NCBI GenBank assembly: GCA_049437325.1
Contig: JBMTIM010000007.1
Location: 12,938-76,937, forward strand
Direction: 5' to 3'
DNA length: 64,000 nucleotides
Source of the DNA: UBA11606 sp049437325
Lineage (GTDB): Bacteria > Actinomycetota > Acidimicrobiia > Acidimicrobiales > Aldehydirespiratoraceae
Below the pieces are notes generated by a model, which was not told the origin of the DNA, did no database searches, and saw only the letters and a program-made list of their open reading frames with translations. This document shows, piece after piece, positions 17,543-27,300 of the stretch; position 1 is the stretch's first letter, and every line of letters starts with the position of its first letter. A program made the position numbers and the translations under genes.

Positions 17543-18244
17543 ATGAGCGGGTTTTCCTTCGACCGGCGAGCATTCGTCGCTGGCTCCAGGGACATCATCG
17601 CCATAGGTTTTCCCGGCATTCCGTTCGGCATGGTGATCGGTGTCGTCATCGCCGAGTCGGGTATCGGCTCGTTCGTGGGCTGGGTCGGTTCATGGGTCAT
17701 TCTCGCCGGCGCGGCAAATCTCGCCCTGCTCGAGTTGATGGCCGAACAGGCCAGCACGGCCGTGGTGCTGCTCACGGTGGTGTTCATCAACGCTCGACAC
17801 GCGATGTACTCCGCAGCCCTGCGGCCGAGATTCGCGGGCTTCCCTCGCTGGTTCCGCTTCATCGGCCCCTACTTCCTGATCGATCAAGTCTTCGCACTCG
17901 CAGCCTCACGGCCCGACGAGATTGCCGCCCGAGAACGGCTCTGGCACTACTTCGGCTCGGCGGTCACACTCTGGACACTCTGGGTCGCATCCGTCACCGC
18001 AGGCCTCCTGCTGGGCGACGTGATCGACCCCGATTGGCAGTTGACCTTCGCCGTTCCCCTGTTGTTCAGCGGGCTGATGCTGCTGAGCATCACCAACCGA
18101 CCAGGGATCACCGCTGCGATGGTCGGAGGTGGGGTGGCGTTGCTGACGGCCGACGTTCCGCACGGTTCCGGCGTCATCATCGCCATCCTCGCCGGAGTGA
18201 GTGCCGGGACAATCGCCGAAACACGGTCGGAGGTTGCGGCGTGA
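17543..18244 (+). CDS. azlC: AzlC-family branched-chain amino acid exporter, large subunit
   Basis: 233 residues, highly hydrophobic with about 6-7 membrane segments, and the AzlC family pattern near the N-terminus (DIIAIGFPGIPFGMVIGVVIAESG, VILAGAANLALLELMAEQAS, VVFINARHAMYSAALRP). AzlCD exports branched-chain amino acids or analogues across the cytoplasmic membrane. TAGCCT at 17530-17535 lies 7 nt before the ATG, suggesting a leaderless message. The stop overlaps the GTG start of azlD (GTGA), as is usual for this two-component exporter. Confidence 0.93.
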   Translation: MSGFSFDRRAFVAGSRDIIAIGFPGIPFGMVIGVVIAESGIGSFVGWVGSWVILAGAANLALLELMAEQASTAVVLLTVVFINARHAMYSAALRPRFAGFPRWFRFIGPYFLIDQVFALAASRPDEIAARERLWHYFGSAVTLWTLWVASVTAGLLLGDVIDPDWQLTFAVPLLFSGLMLLSITNRPGITAAMVGGGVALLTADVPHGSGVIIAILAGVSAGTIAETRSEVAA

Positions 18245-18555
18245 GTCCCTGGGCAACCATCTTCGCGGCCGGGGCCATCACCTACCTGACCCGTGCATCC
18301 TTCATCGCTGCCGGCGATCGGATCAGGTTGCCACCGGTGGTCGAACGCTCGCTCCACTATGTCGCGCCAGCATCATTCGCTGCCATCGCCCTGCCTGCGA
18401 CACTCGGCGGGGATCGCTTCGCAAACGTCGGCGACGACTGGCCGCGTATCGCCGCCGTGTGCGTCGCATCAGCCGTCATCGTCCGCTGGCGCAACGTCCC
18501 CGCCAGCCTGCTGGCCGGGATGGTCACCCTCTGGGTGATCCTCGCTGTCAACTGA
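18241..18555 (+). CDS. azlD: AzlD-family branched-chain amino acid exporter, small subunit
   Basis: 104 residues from the GTG at 18241, overlapping the azlC stop by 4 nt, which indicates translational coupling. The protein is a small four-helix membrane protein: SPWATIFAAGAITYLTRASF, then YVAPASFAAIALPATL, a loop, IAAVCVASAVIVRWRNVPASLLAGM, and VTLWVILAV. This fits AzlD, the obligate partner of AzlC. Its 3' end overlaps the convergent SnoaL-like gene by 8 nt. Confidence 0.9.
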   Translation: MSPWATIFAAGAITYLTRASFIAAGDRIRLPPVVERSLHYVAPASFAAIALPATLGGDRFANVGDDWPRIAAVCVASAVIVRWRNVPASLLAGMVTLWVILAVN

Positions 18556-19033
18556 ACCCGTTGGCCGTGAGATCGAGGCCCTCGATCCCCGTCCTCGGGT
18601 GCATCTCCTCGTAGGTGCGGCTGTAGCCGGTATGGCTGAGCTTCCAACCATCCGCCGTCTTGACATAGCGATCCTCGTAGAACGCCGCGCCGCGAAGGTT
18701 CACACCGAAGTCGGTGATGATCACCTGATCTTCGAGCTTCCACACCCCCGTTGCGGTCCCGTCGGCGAACACATCGATCTCGGGATGGTGACAGGCGTGG
18801 CTCGACAGAAACTCCGGCCGTCCCATGTTCTCGCGGAGAAAGGCGACGATTGCCGCAAGGTCGTCGAAGCTGTACGTACCATCGGAATAGGCCGCCGTGC
18901 AGTCATCGGTCATGACCGAGGAGAGCTCGTCGAACCGATGTTGATCGAGCAGGCGAAGGTACCCGTACTTGCAGCGCTTGATCAGCTCGATCTCGACGAG
19001 GAGTTCCGGTGTGACTGGCAAGGGCTCGTGCAT
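18548..19033 (-). CDS. SnoaL-like/NTF2-fold protein
   Basis: 161 residues with the cone-shaped alpha+beta barrel pattern of SnoaL_4-type NTF2-like proteins: ELIKRCKYGYLRLLDQHRFDELSSVMTDDCTAAYSDGTYSF, then HHPEIDVFADGTATGVWKLEDQV and FYEDRYVKTADGWKLSHTGYSRTYEE. Members include polyketide cyclases, steroid isomerases, bile-acid 7-alpha-dehydratase-like proteins and ring-hydroxylating dioxygenase beta-like subunits. No function can be assigned. It lies 14 nt downstream of the P450 stop on the same strand, so it may act with that P450 on the same hydrophobic substrate. Confidence 0.75.
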   Translation of the reverse strand: MHEPLPVTPELLVEIELIKRCKYGYLRLLDQHRFDELSSVMTDDCTAAYSDGTYSFDDLAAIVAFLRENMGRPEFLSSHACHHPEIDVFADGTATGVWKLEDQVIITDFGVNLRGAAFYEDRYVKTADGWKLSHTGYSRTYEEMHPRTGIEGLDLTANGFS

Positions 19034-19047
19034 GGGACCATGCTGGC

Positions 19048-20235
19048 CTACGCAGTGAAGGGAAGCGATTCGTAGCGGCGCACGAACCCACCCGGTGCGA
19101 AACGCCCACCCGCCGGGTCGACCTCGAAGAACGGGAACCGCTCGAGCAACCGATCGAGCGTGACCCGACCCTGGAGACGGGCAGCCGACGCACCGAGACA
19201 GTGGTGGGCGCCGTACCCGAGGCTCACCGTTCTGTCGATGGCACGACCGACATCGAGGTCCCCCGCACTGGCCCCGAACTCACGCTCGTCGCGATTGGCA
19301 GACCCGTACAACAGCAGCACCTTGTCGCCAGCGGGAACCTCGCATCCATGCAACTCGACCTCAGTGGTCGTGGTGCGGGCCAGATTCTGCACCGGCGAGG
19401 TGAGACGCAGGAGCTCCTCGACCGCGTTCTCCATCAGTGATCGATCATCGAGCAGCCGTTGCCGCTCGTCACGGTGATCGGTCAACAATTCGGCTGACCC
19501 GCCCAGCATGCCGGTCATCGTGTCGTTCCCGCCGGTCACCATCGTGAAGACGAAACCGGTGATCCAGCCCGGCGACACAACATCATCTCCGCTCTCGACC
19601 AGATCGGTCACGAGATCCTCTCCCGGTTCGACCTTTTTCCTGTCCATGAGCTCAGTCGCATAAGCGAACAGTGCAAGCGCAGCATCCATCGCCGTCTCGA
19701 TCGCACCGACCGCGTTCGCCGACACGATGGCATCGGTCCAACCGTCGAACCGATCGCGATCGTTTGGAGGAACACCGAGGTAGTGCGCAACCACAAAGGA
19801 CGGCAACGGCTTGAACAGGGCGGCCACAATGTCAACCGGCTGCTGGCCGGCGTCGGCGACACCGTCGAGCCGCCTATCGACAAACTCCCGCACGGCGTGC
19901 TCGATCCGCGCGACTCGACGGGGCGTCATCTGTCGACTGACCAGCCGACGCATCACCGTGTGGTCGGGTGGATCCATCATCACGATCGGCTGCTGGCCGG
20001 CCTCGAACATCGACATTGCGTCGGCATTCGGCGTGAGTCCCTGCGCAGATGAGAACGTAGCGGTGTCGCGCACCGCAGCGAACACGTCGGCAAAACGCGA
20101 CAACACCCAGAAGTCGACGTTGTCGCCCTCGGCGGGCACGAAAAGAATCGGCGAGTCGTTGCGGAGCGCTCGGTAGTCGTCCCACGGTGAGCGCCACGTC
20201 TCACCACTGCGCAGGAAGAACCCCGTCTTCGCCAT
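19048..20235 (-). CDS. Cytochrome P450
   Basis: 395 residues from the ATG at 20235; an in-frame start 60 nt upstream is less likely. The I-helix oxygen-activation motif is VTGGNDTM, the K-helix is EELLR, and the haem-thiolate loop is LGYGAHHCLGAS with Cys346. The first residue of the haem motif is Leu rather than the usual Phe. The PDHTVMRRLVSRQMTPRRV segment is typical of soluble bacterial class I P450s. No ferredoxin or reductase gene is adjacent, so redox partners must be elsewhere. The downstream SnoaL-like gene follows after 14 nt. Confidence 0.95.
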   Translation of the reverse strand: MAKTGFFLRSGETWRSPWDDYRALRNDSPILFVPAEGDNVDFWVLSRFADVFAAVRDTATFSSAQGLTPNADAMSMFEAGQQPIVMMDPPDHTVMRRLVSRQMTPRRVARIEHAVREFVDRRLDGVADAGQQPVDIVAALFKPLPSFVVAHYLGVPPNDRDRFDGWTDAIVSANAVGAIETAMDAALALFAYATELMDRKKVEPGEDLVTDLVESGDDVVSPGWITGFVFTMVTGGNDTMTGMLGGSAELLTDHRDERQRLLDDRSLMENAVEELLRLTSPVQNLARTTTTEVELHGCEVPAGDKVLLLYGSANRDEREFGASAGDLDVGRAIDRTVSLGYGAHHCLGASAARLQGRVTLDRLLERFPFFEVDPAGGRFAPGGFVRRYESLPFTA

Positions 20236-20301
20236 GGGAAAAGCATCCCACCTGGGTGGCGACGACAGATCCATCCACCACTGCGCCGGGCGCAAACGGT
20301 G

Positions 20302-20778
20302 TCAGGCCAAGAGGTCCCCGAGTTGCCCGGCGATCTCTTCCGGAGAGACGGTCGGACCGAACCGTTGGACGACCTCGCCGGCAGCGTTCACCAGAAACTT
20401 CTCGAAGTTCCATGCAATGTCGGACGTCTCGCCATCACCGGGCTGCTCGGCCTTGAGCCACGTGTAGAGCTCGGCGGCATTGTCACCGTTGACATCGATT
20501 TTCGCGAACATCGGAAAGTCGACACCGAAGTTCTCGGTGACAAAGACCCGAATCTCCTCGGCCGATCCCGGCTCCTGACCACCGAACTGATTGCACGGGA
20601 AGGCCAAGACTCGGACGCCGTTGTCATCATGATGAAGCGCACGCAGACCTGCGTACTGAGGCGCGAGGCCTCAAGCGGACGCGACGTTGACGACGAGGCA
20701 GGCGGCATCGGCGAAATCGGAGAACGAGACCTGTTCACCTTCCAGCGATGCCATTTCGAATGCATGAAATCGGCTCAT
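20302..20778 (-). CDS. Selenocysteine-containing glutathione peroxidase (in-frame TGA at codon 36)
   Basis: 158 residues if TGA at complement 20671-20673 is read as selenocysteine. The frame is otherwise open from the ATG at 20778 and the length is normal for the family. Before the TGA the protein reads FEMASLEGEQVSFSDF...CLVVNVASA and after it GLAPQYAGL, exactly the GPx active-site sequence NVAS-x-(C/U)-G-x-x-x-QY. The rest of the catalytic tetrad is present: Gln68 (FPCNQFGGQEPGS), Trp123 and Asn124 (IAWNFEKF). There is no Cys where thioredoxin-dependent Cys-GPx enzymes keep their resolving cysteine (EEIRVFVTENF). The family reduces peroxides with thiols. TACGCT at complement 20787-20792 is 8 nt before the ATG. 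A caller that treats TGA as stop would report only a fragment starting near 20607. Sec machinery was not seen in the window. Confidence 0.9.
20639..20656 (-). promoter_or_regulatory. Bacterial SECIS-like hairpin in the GPx coding sequence
   Basis: Eighteen nt after the TGA begins the core GCAGGTCTGC, within the hairpin GTACGCAGGTCTGCGTGC (up to 8 bp including one G-T pair, apex GGTC or GT). From memory, the Escherichia coli fdhF SECIS has the same decamer with 15 nt between UGA and decamer. SelB recognises this apical G-U. The spacing differs by exactly one codon. Confidence 0.85.
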
Positions 20779-20786
20779 GCGGCGGC

Positions 20787-20792
20787 AGCGTA
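20787..20792 (-). promoter_or_regulatory. -10-like TACGCT of the seleno-GPx gene
   Basis: TACGCT on the minus strand ends 8 nt upstream of the ATG, the same spacing as at other apparently leaderless genes in this window. It supports translation from 20778 upstream of the TGA. Confidence 0.45.
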
Positions 20793-20853
20793 CCGGCCAA
20801 CAACGCCTGTCGGCGTCGACCCTCCCACCGATCACCGACGATCACACCCCCGA

Positions 20854-21231
20854 TCACTCGGTCGATGGTGCTGCCCAGTCGGGATCGTCGAAGCGCTGGA
20901 TCTCCACGAGATGCCCATCCGGGTCTCGCAGAAAGGCATGGGTGATCCCGAAACGATCGTTGTGGGCAACTGGACGTTCGAACACCAGCCCGGCAGCGAC
21001 CAACGCAGCACAGTACGACTCGACGTCGTCTCGGACGAGCGTCACGATGAGCCCCGGTGCCCCCACCGGCCGGTCACTCACACAGATACCGAGAAAGCCT
21101 GATTCGCTCACCTGGTAGATCCGGCACGATCCTTGGTCGACCACCAGCACCAACCCGAGACAGCCTTCGTAGAAGGCAGCCGACTCGTCGAGGTCGGTCA
21201 CCGACAGAAACGTCACGAACGCATCGTTCAT
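20854..21231 (-). CDS. VOC (glyoxalase-like) family protein
   Basis: 125 residues: FVTFLSVTDLDESAAFYEGCLGLVLVVDQGSCRIYQV, then LIVTLVRDDVESYCAALVAAGLVFERPVAHNDRFGITHAFLRDPDGHLVEIQRFDD. This is one pair of VOC modules, with the late GITHAFLRDPDGHLVEIQRF strand carrying the usual metal-ligand Glu. A longer open frame upstream is non-coding. The start at 21231 has TACGGT 8 nt upstream on the minus strand. It is divergent from the NRPS gene and lies 75 nt upstream of the seleno-GPx gene on the same strand. Function unknown; a fosfomycin/bleomycin-resistance-type or glyoxalase-type role is only a family possibility. Confidence 0.8.
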   Translation of the reverse strand: MNDAFVTFLSVTDLDESAAFYEGCLGLVLVVDQGSCRIYQVSESGFLGICVSDRPVGAPGLIVTLVRDDVESYCAALVAAGLVFERPVAHNDRFGITHAFLRDPDGHLVEIQRFDDPDWAAPSTE

Positions 21232-21300
21232 CGTGGCGAACCGTAGCCGGTCGGTTGGGTCTTCCGAGGCGCCCCGTTCCTCCGACCGTTCCGCCGCCGG

Positions 21301-21312
21301 TACCCTTACGGT
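21301..21312 (+). promoter_or_regulatory. Candidate -10 elements upstream of the NRPS gene
   Basis: Two adjacent TAnnnT hexamers, TACCCT (21301-21306) and TACGGT (21307-21312), lie about 46-57 nt before the proposed TTG start. No good -35 was found. The region is the 126-nt divergent spacer with the VOC gene. Confidence 0.3.
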
Positions 21313-21357
21313 TGCTGGGTTCCCGATCCGCGCTGAGCGGTCGCAGAGGTCGTTGCA

Positions 21358-24300
21358 TTGGATGCCGTTTCGAGCGCTGGTCACAGTGGTGGACCCCAGT
21401 CGGCCGGCACCGCTGGTTCGGTGCCGGTTCCGGTCGCCGTCGGCCCTCGCCGTGAGGCGGTGCACGAACCGACCCGCACGCAGCGGCTGATCTGGGCGAG
21501 TCAGCGTCGCTATGACGGGATCCCACTGGCCAACATGGGAGAGCGGGTGCGTATCCGCGGACCGCTCGACCCTCGTCGTTTCGTGGCGGCGTTCGATGCA
21601 GTCGTCCGAACGGTGGACGTGCTGCGTTCGGTCGTGGAACCCGACGGGTCGCGTATCGGCGTTCTGGCAGCACCCCCGGCCCAAACGCTCGTACTCGACG
21701 TGCCGATCGACGAACTCGAGGAATGGTCGGCCGAACGGATCGCGCAACCCATCGATGCAACCACCTGCGTGTACGACTCTGTTCTGCTCCACCATGGCGA
21801 CGACGACTGGACGTGGTGGCTCGACATTCACCACATCGCCATCGATGCGTGGGGGGCAGCACGACTCGCCGAGGCCGTCTCGACCGCCTACCGCCACGAC
21901 GGAGCTCCCCACGACGCTGATCTGGACAACGTCGTAACGGGATCATTCTTCGACTCGGTCGGCCCCGACGACGAGGCGGGCCCAACTCGAGCGGCAGAGT
22001 GGGCACAGGACGCACAGACAGCCGGACCGCAAGCCCCACTCACCCCGTACGGACCTCGAGGTGAGAGAACGACACGGGTCGATCGTTGCCCACTCCCCAG
22101 AGACGGCTGGCACGAGTCTCTGGATGAGGCGCTGCAAGGTCCGTACCGGGCCCTTTCTCCAGAACTCAGCCTTCTGGCCCTGTCGGCAATGGCAACAACG
22201 ATTGCGATGCGACGGTTCGACGGCCGGTCGAGTGTGGTGGTCGGTGTCCCGGTCCATCATCGATCGGGCCGCTCCGGGAGCACGGCGATCGGGCCGATGA
22301 TGGAGCTCTACCCGATGGTCGTCACCTTCGACGACAACGAGACCCATCGGGAGATGTTTGCTCGCACGGTCCGGTCGGTGATGCAGGTCTTGCGAAGGGC
22401 TCGCCCGGGAGAGAGTCCCGACACGCCGTTCGAGATCGTGTTGAACGTCACCACAGCCCGGTGGGACACCTTCGCCGGCTATCCGGCCCGGCGTGACTGG
22501 GTGCGATCGGGTCACGTCGAGCCGAACCACGCCATCCGCGTGCAGGTCTTCGACGAATTCGATCCATCGGTCGAGGGTGACCACGTCTTGCGTTGGGAGC
22601 TGGACCTCAACCGCAGTCTTTCGATCGACGGTTCACACCGTGCCCTGCCGCGGCACTTCGCTGCGATCCTGCAGGGGATCCTCGACCCGCCTGCCGATCA
22701 GGCCGGTCGGACGGCTGTTGTCGACAACCACGAGCGGAAGGATCTTGCGGCGCTCAACCCACGACCGCTGGTTCGCAGCGTCGATCGCCCGGTCCATGAC
22801 GTGATTCGTGAGCGCCTGACCGACACCCCCGACGACATCGTGGTCGAACACGGTGCCGTCACCATCACCGGGTCTGAGTTCGATCGACGAGCCGACGCAC
22901 TTGCCCACCGACTCGTCGCCGACGGGCTTCGCCTCGGAGATCCGGTCGGACTGCGCATGGGGCGAAGCATCGAGGTCCTGATCGCTGTCCACGGAGTGCT
23001 GCGAGCCGGTGGGCGGTTCGTGTTTCTCGACCCTGCAGACCCGGTCGGTCGGCACGAGACGATTGCCGCCGATGCGGGTCTGTTCACGATTCTCGATCGC
23101 CTCCCGTCCGAGGCGGCCACCGATTCAGACACCACCGACGCTCCCGGCCTCCCGACGGTCAACCTCGACGACGGGGCATACATCCTGTACACGTCGGGCT
23201 CGACCGGGCTGCCGAAAGGGGTGCCGATCTCTCATCGGGGACTCGCCGACTACCTCGACTTCGCGGTCGAGTCGTACTGCGACCCGGCGAACCCTCCGTG
23301 GGTGGCACTGCACTCGGCACTCGTGTTCGACCTGTCCATCACCAGTGTTTTCCTTTCGATGCTGACCGGTGGTCGAACGGTCGTCTTCGACACCGATCCG
23401 GTCGAGGCGCTCGGCCAGATCAGTCGAGATCCCCGAATCACGTTCCTGAAGGGCACGCCGTCACAGCTCGAGATCCTCACCCGCGTGGCGGATGGCCCAC
23501 TGTCGATCGACACCTTCGTCGTGGGCGGAGAAGCGTTCCGACGCCCTGTGGCAGACCGGGTCCGTGTCCAATGTGCTGGAACGGTCCGGATCTTCAACGA
23601 GTACGGCCCCACCGAAGCGGTGGTCGGCTGCATGATCCATGAGTACGACCCTGCGAGCGACATCGGTGTCGACGTTCCGATCGGGCATGCTGCGCCAGGT
23701 AGCCGTCTCGTCGTCCTCGACGCGCTGGGTGAGGTTGCACCACCGGGCGTCTGGGGCGAACTCTTCGTGCACCGCCCCGGGATGGCGACCGGCTATCTCA
23801 ACCGTCCGGAGCTGAGCCTCGAGCGGTTCGGGCCGCCGCCTGTCACCGACGACGATCGACTGGTGCTCGGCGACGACGAGACCCTCCTTCATTCCACGGT
23901 CTGGTATCGCACCGGCGACCGCGTCCGAGTGGAACGTCTCGGTGTACTCGTGTACGGCGGCCGAGAGGACGACCAACTCAAGGTCAACGGCATCCGACTC
24001 GAGCCGGCCGAAGTCGAAGCCGCTCTGGTCTCCCATCCGGGGATCGACAACGCACTGGTGCGGGTGTGGCAGCCCACCGACGCGGCCAACCGCATCGGTG
24101 TTCGACGGTGTGCACAGTGCGGTCTCGGTGTCGACGTCCCCGGGGTGGACATCGACGCCCTCGGTGTGTGCTCCGTGTGTCGGCAGTTCGAAGAAGTCGA
24201 ACCACAGACGAGAGATTGGTTCCGAACCCCCGCCGACCTCGACGACCGCCTACGAACGGCTCGCGAGCGACGCACCGGGGACTACGACTGCCTGCACCTG

Positions 24301-27300
24301 CTGTCGGGGGGGAAGGACTCGACCTATGCCCTGTATCAACTCGTCGAGCGGGGCTGGCAGGTCCACGCCCTGACCCTCGACAACGGGTTCATCTCCGAGG
24401 GCGCGAAAGAAAACGTTCGACGGAGCATCGCCGACCTGGGGATCACCCACGAGTTCGTAACGACCGACGCAATGAACGCCATCTTCGCCGACAGCCTCGA
24501 TCGCTACTCCAACGTCTGCCAAGGTTGCTACAAGACGATCTACACCCTCGCCGTTGCCCGAGCCGAAGCGCTTGGCATCCCGGTGATCGTCACCGGCCTG
24601 TCGCGCGGGCAGTTCTTCGAAACCCGACTCGTCCCCCACCAATTCGAAGCGGGCCGTTTCGATCCCGCCGCCATCGACGCCACCGTGCTCGAGGCTCGAC
24701 GGGTGTACCACGCAACCCACGATGCCGTGACCGAACTGTTGCCGGAGCAACGCGTCTTCGACGACCCGACCGTGCTCGACCGCCTCGAGTTCCTGGACTT
24801 CTACCGCTACGTCGACGTGCCCTTGCACGAGCTCTACGACTTCCTCGAGCACCGTGCTCCATGGGTCCGGCCAGCCGACACAGGACGATCGACGAACTGT
24901 CTCATCAACGTGGCCGGTATCCGAGTCCACCAGCAAGAGCGCGGCTACCACAACTACGCCGAGCCCTACAGCTGGGACGTCAGACTCGGCCACAAGACCC
25001 GCGACGAAGCCCTCGAGGAACTCGACGATCTCATCGATGAGACCGAGGTCACCGCCATTCTCGGGGAGATCGGATACGAACCGAAGACGCAAGGCGTCCT
25101 GACCGCGTGGTACCAAAGCGTCGACGGCGTCGATCTCGACCCTGACGAACTTCGCCGATCGCTGCGCGACCGGCTGCCGGCCCACGCCATTCCCTCTGCA
25201 TTCGTGCGGCTCGACGAGGTACCACTCGCTGCGAGCGCCAAAGCAGACCCCGATCTTCTTCCCGCCCCGACCCGCTTCCACCGTCGAGGTGGAGCCGGTG
25301 TGCGGCCCGAGACCCCGACCGAGGAACGGCTCGTCACCATCTGGGGCGAGCTTCTCGGACTCGACTCGGTCGGGATCACCGACGACTTCTTCGACCTCGG
25401 GGGCGCCTCACTCGACGCCCTCGCTGTCGTCGCCCGAATCGACGCCGCGTTCGGCACGGATCTCCCCGACGCTGCGGTGTTCCGAGCCCGGACGATCGCA
25501 GAACTTGCCGCCATCGTGGATGGTGCCGAAGCGATCGATGCCCCGACACCTGTCGACCTACCCGACGGCCCGCTCCCCCTCTCCCCCGGAGAGGAGTACA
25601 TGCTCTTCGAGTACCGGACCGACCCGATCAATCCCCGGTACAACGTCACCCGGCTCTACACCCTCGAAGGTCACGACGAGCCGATCGACATCGAGCAGCT
25701 CGAAACCGCACTTCGCGATGTGGTCATGCACCACGAAACCCTGCACACCTGTTTCGACCGCAACCGCACAACCCTCGACCGCACGACTGCCCTGCGCTTC
25801 GTCGACCTCGGCGCAGTGCGCCACGACGAACTCGACGACTGGTCGACCCGAATCCAGCGCGAACCATTCGACCTCGACGCCGGACCGCTGGTGCGGGCCC
25901 ACGTCGGTGATCTCGGGGACGGGCGCGTTGCACTCTTCCTCGGCATGCATCACATCGTTCTCGGATCAGGCACGTTCGACACGTTCTGGAGCCAGATCAC
26001 CCGCCGCGTGGCAGGGGAGGCCCTCCCCGACCTCCCGGTCAGCTACGCCCACCACAGCTTGCAGCAGCGGCGCCGGCACACCGAAGACGACACCAGTGCA
26101 CGATTCTGGGCCGACAGCTTCGGCGAGGCCGAAGCGGCATCGCTCCGGCTCGCCGTCGACGACACCGAACCCGACGGGTACCTCGTCGCCTCGTCATCGG
26201 TCACTGTTGCGGAGATGAACGCCGTGGGGCGCACGGCGTTCTCGACCGCCCTGGCATCGGCCGGCATCGTCGTGTCGACGTTCTCCGGGTCGGGACAGGT
26301 CCAGATCGGGATCACAGCGTCGTCGAACGATCGCCCCGACACCGCCGAGGTAATCGGCTACTACCTGAACCCGATCGCACTCTCGCTCTCGGTCGAGGCC
26401 AACGACACGTTCACCGACTTGGTCGGTCAGGCTGCCGACACGATGGAGGCGGCACTACCGCACCGGACGTACCCCTTCGCCTGGGTCGTTCGCGACGCCC
26501 GCGACGCCGGCCGCCCCGTACCCGACGTGTCGGTGATGCTTGCCTACGAGCGCATCGACCAGCCGACCTATCCGGGTGCAACCGCCGAGCAACGGATCCT
26601 CGCCACCGGCTCGTCGGTCGCCGATGTCACCTTCTTCGTCCAAGAGCGCGGGGACGACATCCGCCTGGCCCTCGAGTACCGCGGTTCGGTCGTGAGCGAG
26701 CAGGCTGCCGAGCGACTGCTCGCCGCCTTCCGGACCACGCTGGAAGACGGTGTCCGGAATCCGACCAGGCACATCGCCCACCTCACCGAACCCCATCGGG
26801 GAGATGATCTCGATGGGCCAGCGCTCGACGACACCGCACTGGTGCTGGAACGCCTGATCGGCCACATCGACACGACTCCGACTGCAGCTGCAGTGGCGGA
26901 CGCGACCGGCCGTGTACTCGACTACCGCAGTCTCGGGCGAGCCGTCGATGCCACAGCGGCCGCAGTGATCACAGCGCTCGACGGCGTGCAACCGAAGAGG
27001 GTCGGTGTGGCGGTGGCCCGATCGATCGAGATGGTCGTCGGACTCTACGGAGCTCAGGTCGCCGGAGGTGCCGCCGTCCCGCTCGATCCAACCCTGCCCG
27101 ACACCCGTCTCGCTGCCATCGCCAACGCAGCCGAGCTCGATGTCGTCATCACCGACGATCCGGACCGCCACCGTCGGTGGGCACCGCACACCGTGGCCGT
27201 TGCTGGTCCGACCGAAGGTGATACGGCCTCACTGGTCGAGCGGGTGCGCACGATCGACGGATCCGACGACAGTTACGTGATCTTCACGTCGGGTTCGACG

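Noticed and set aside
20302..20607. Calling the GPx locus a truncated gene or pseudogene
   Set aside because: The upstream 57 codons are in frame, fully GPx-like and broken only by TGA at the catalytic position, with a SECIS-like hairpin after it.
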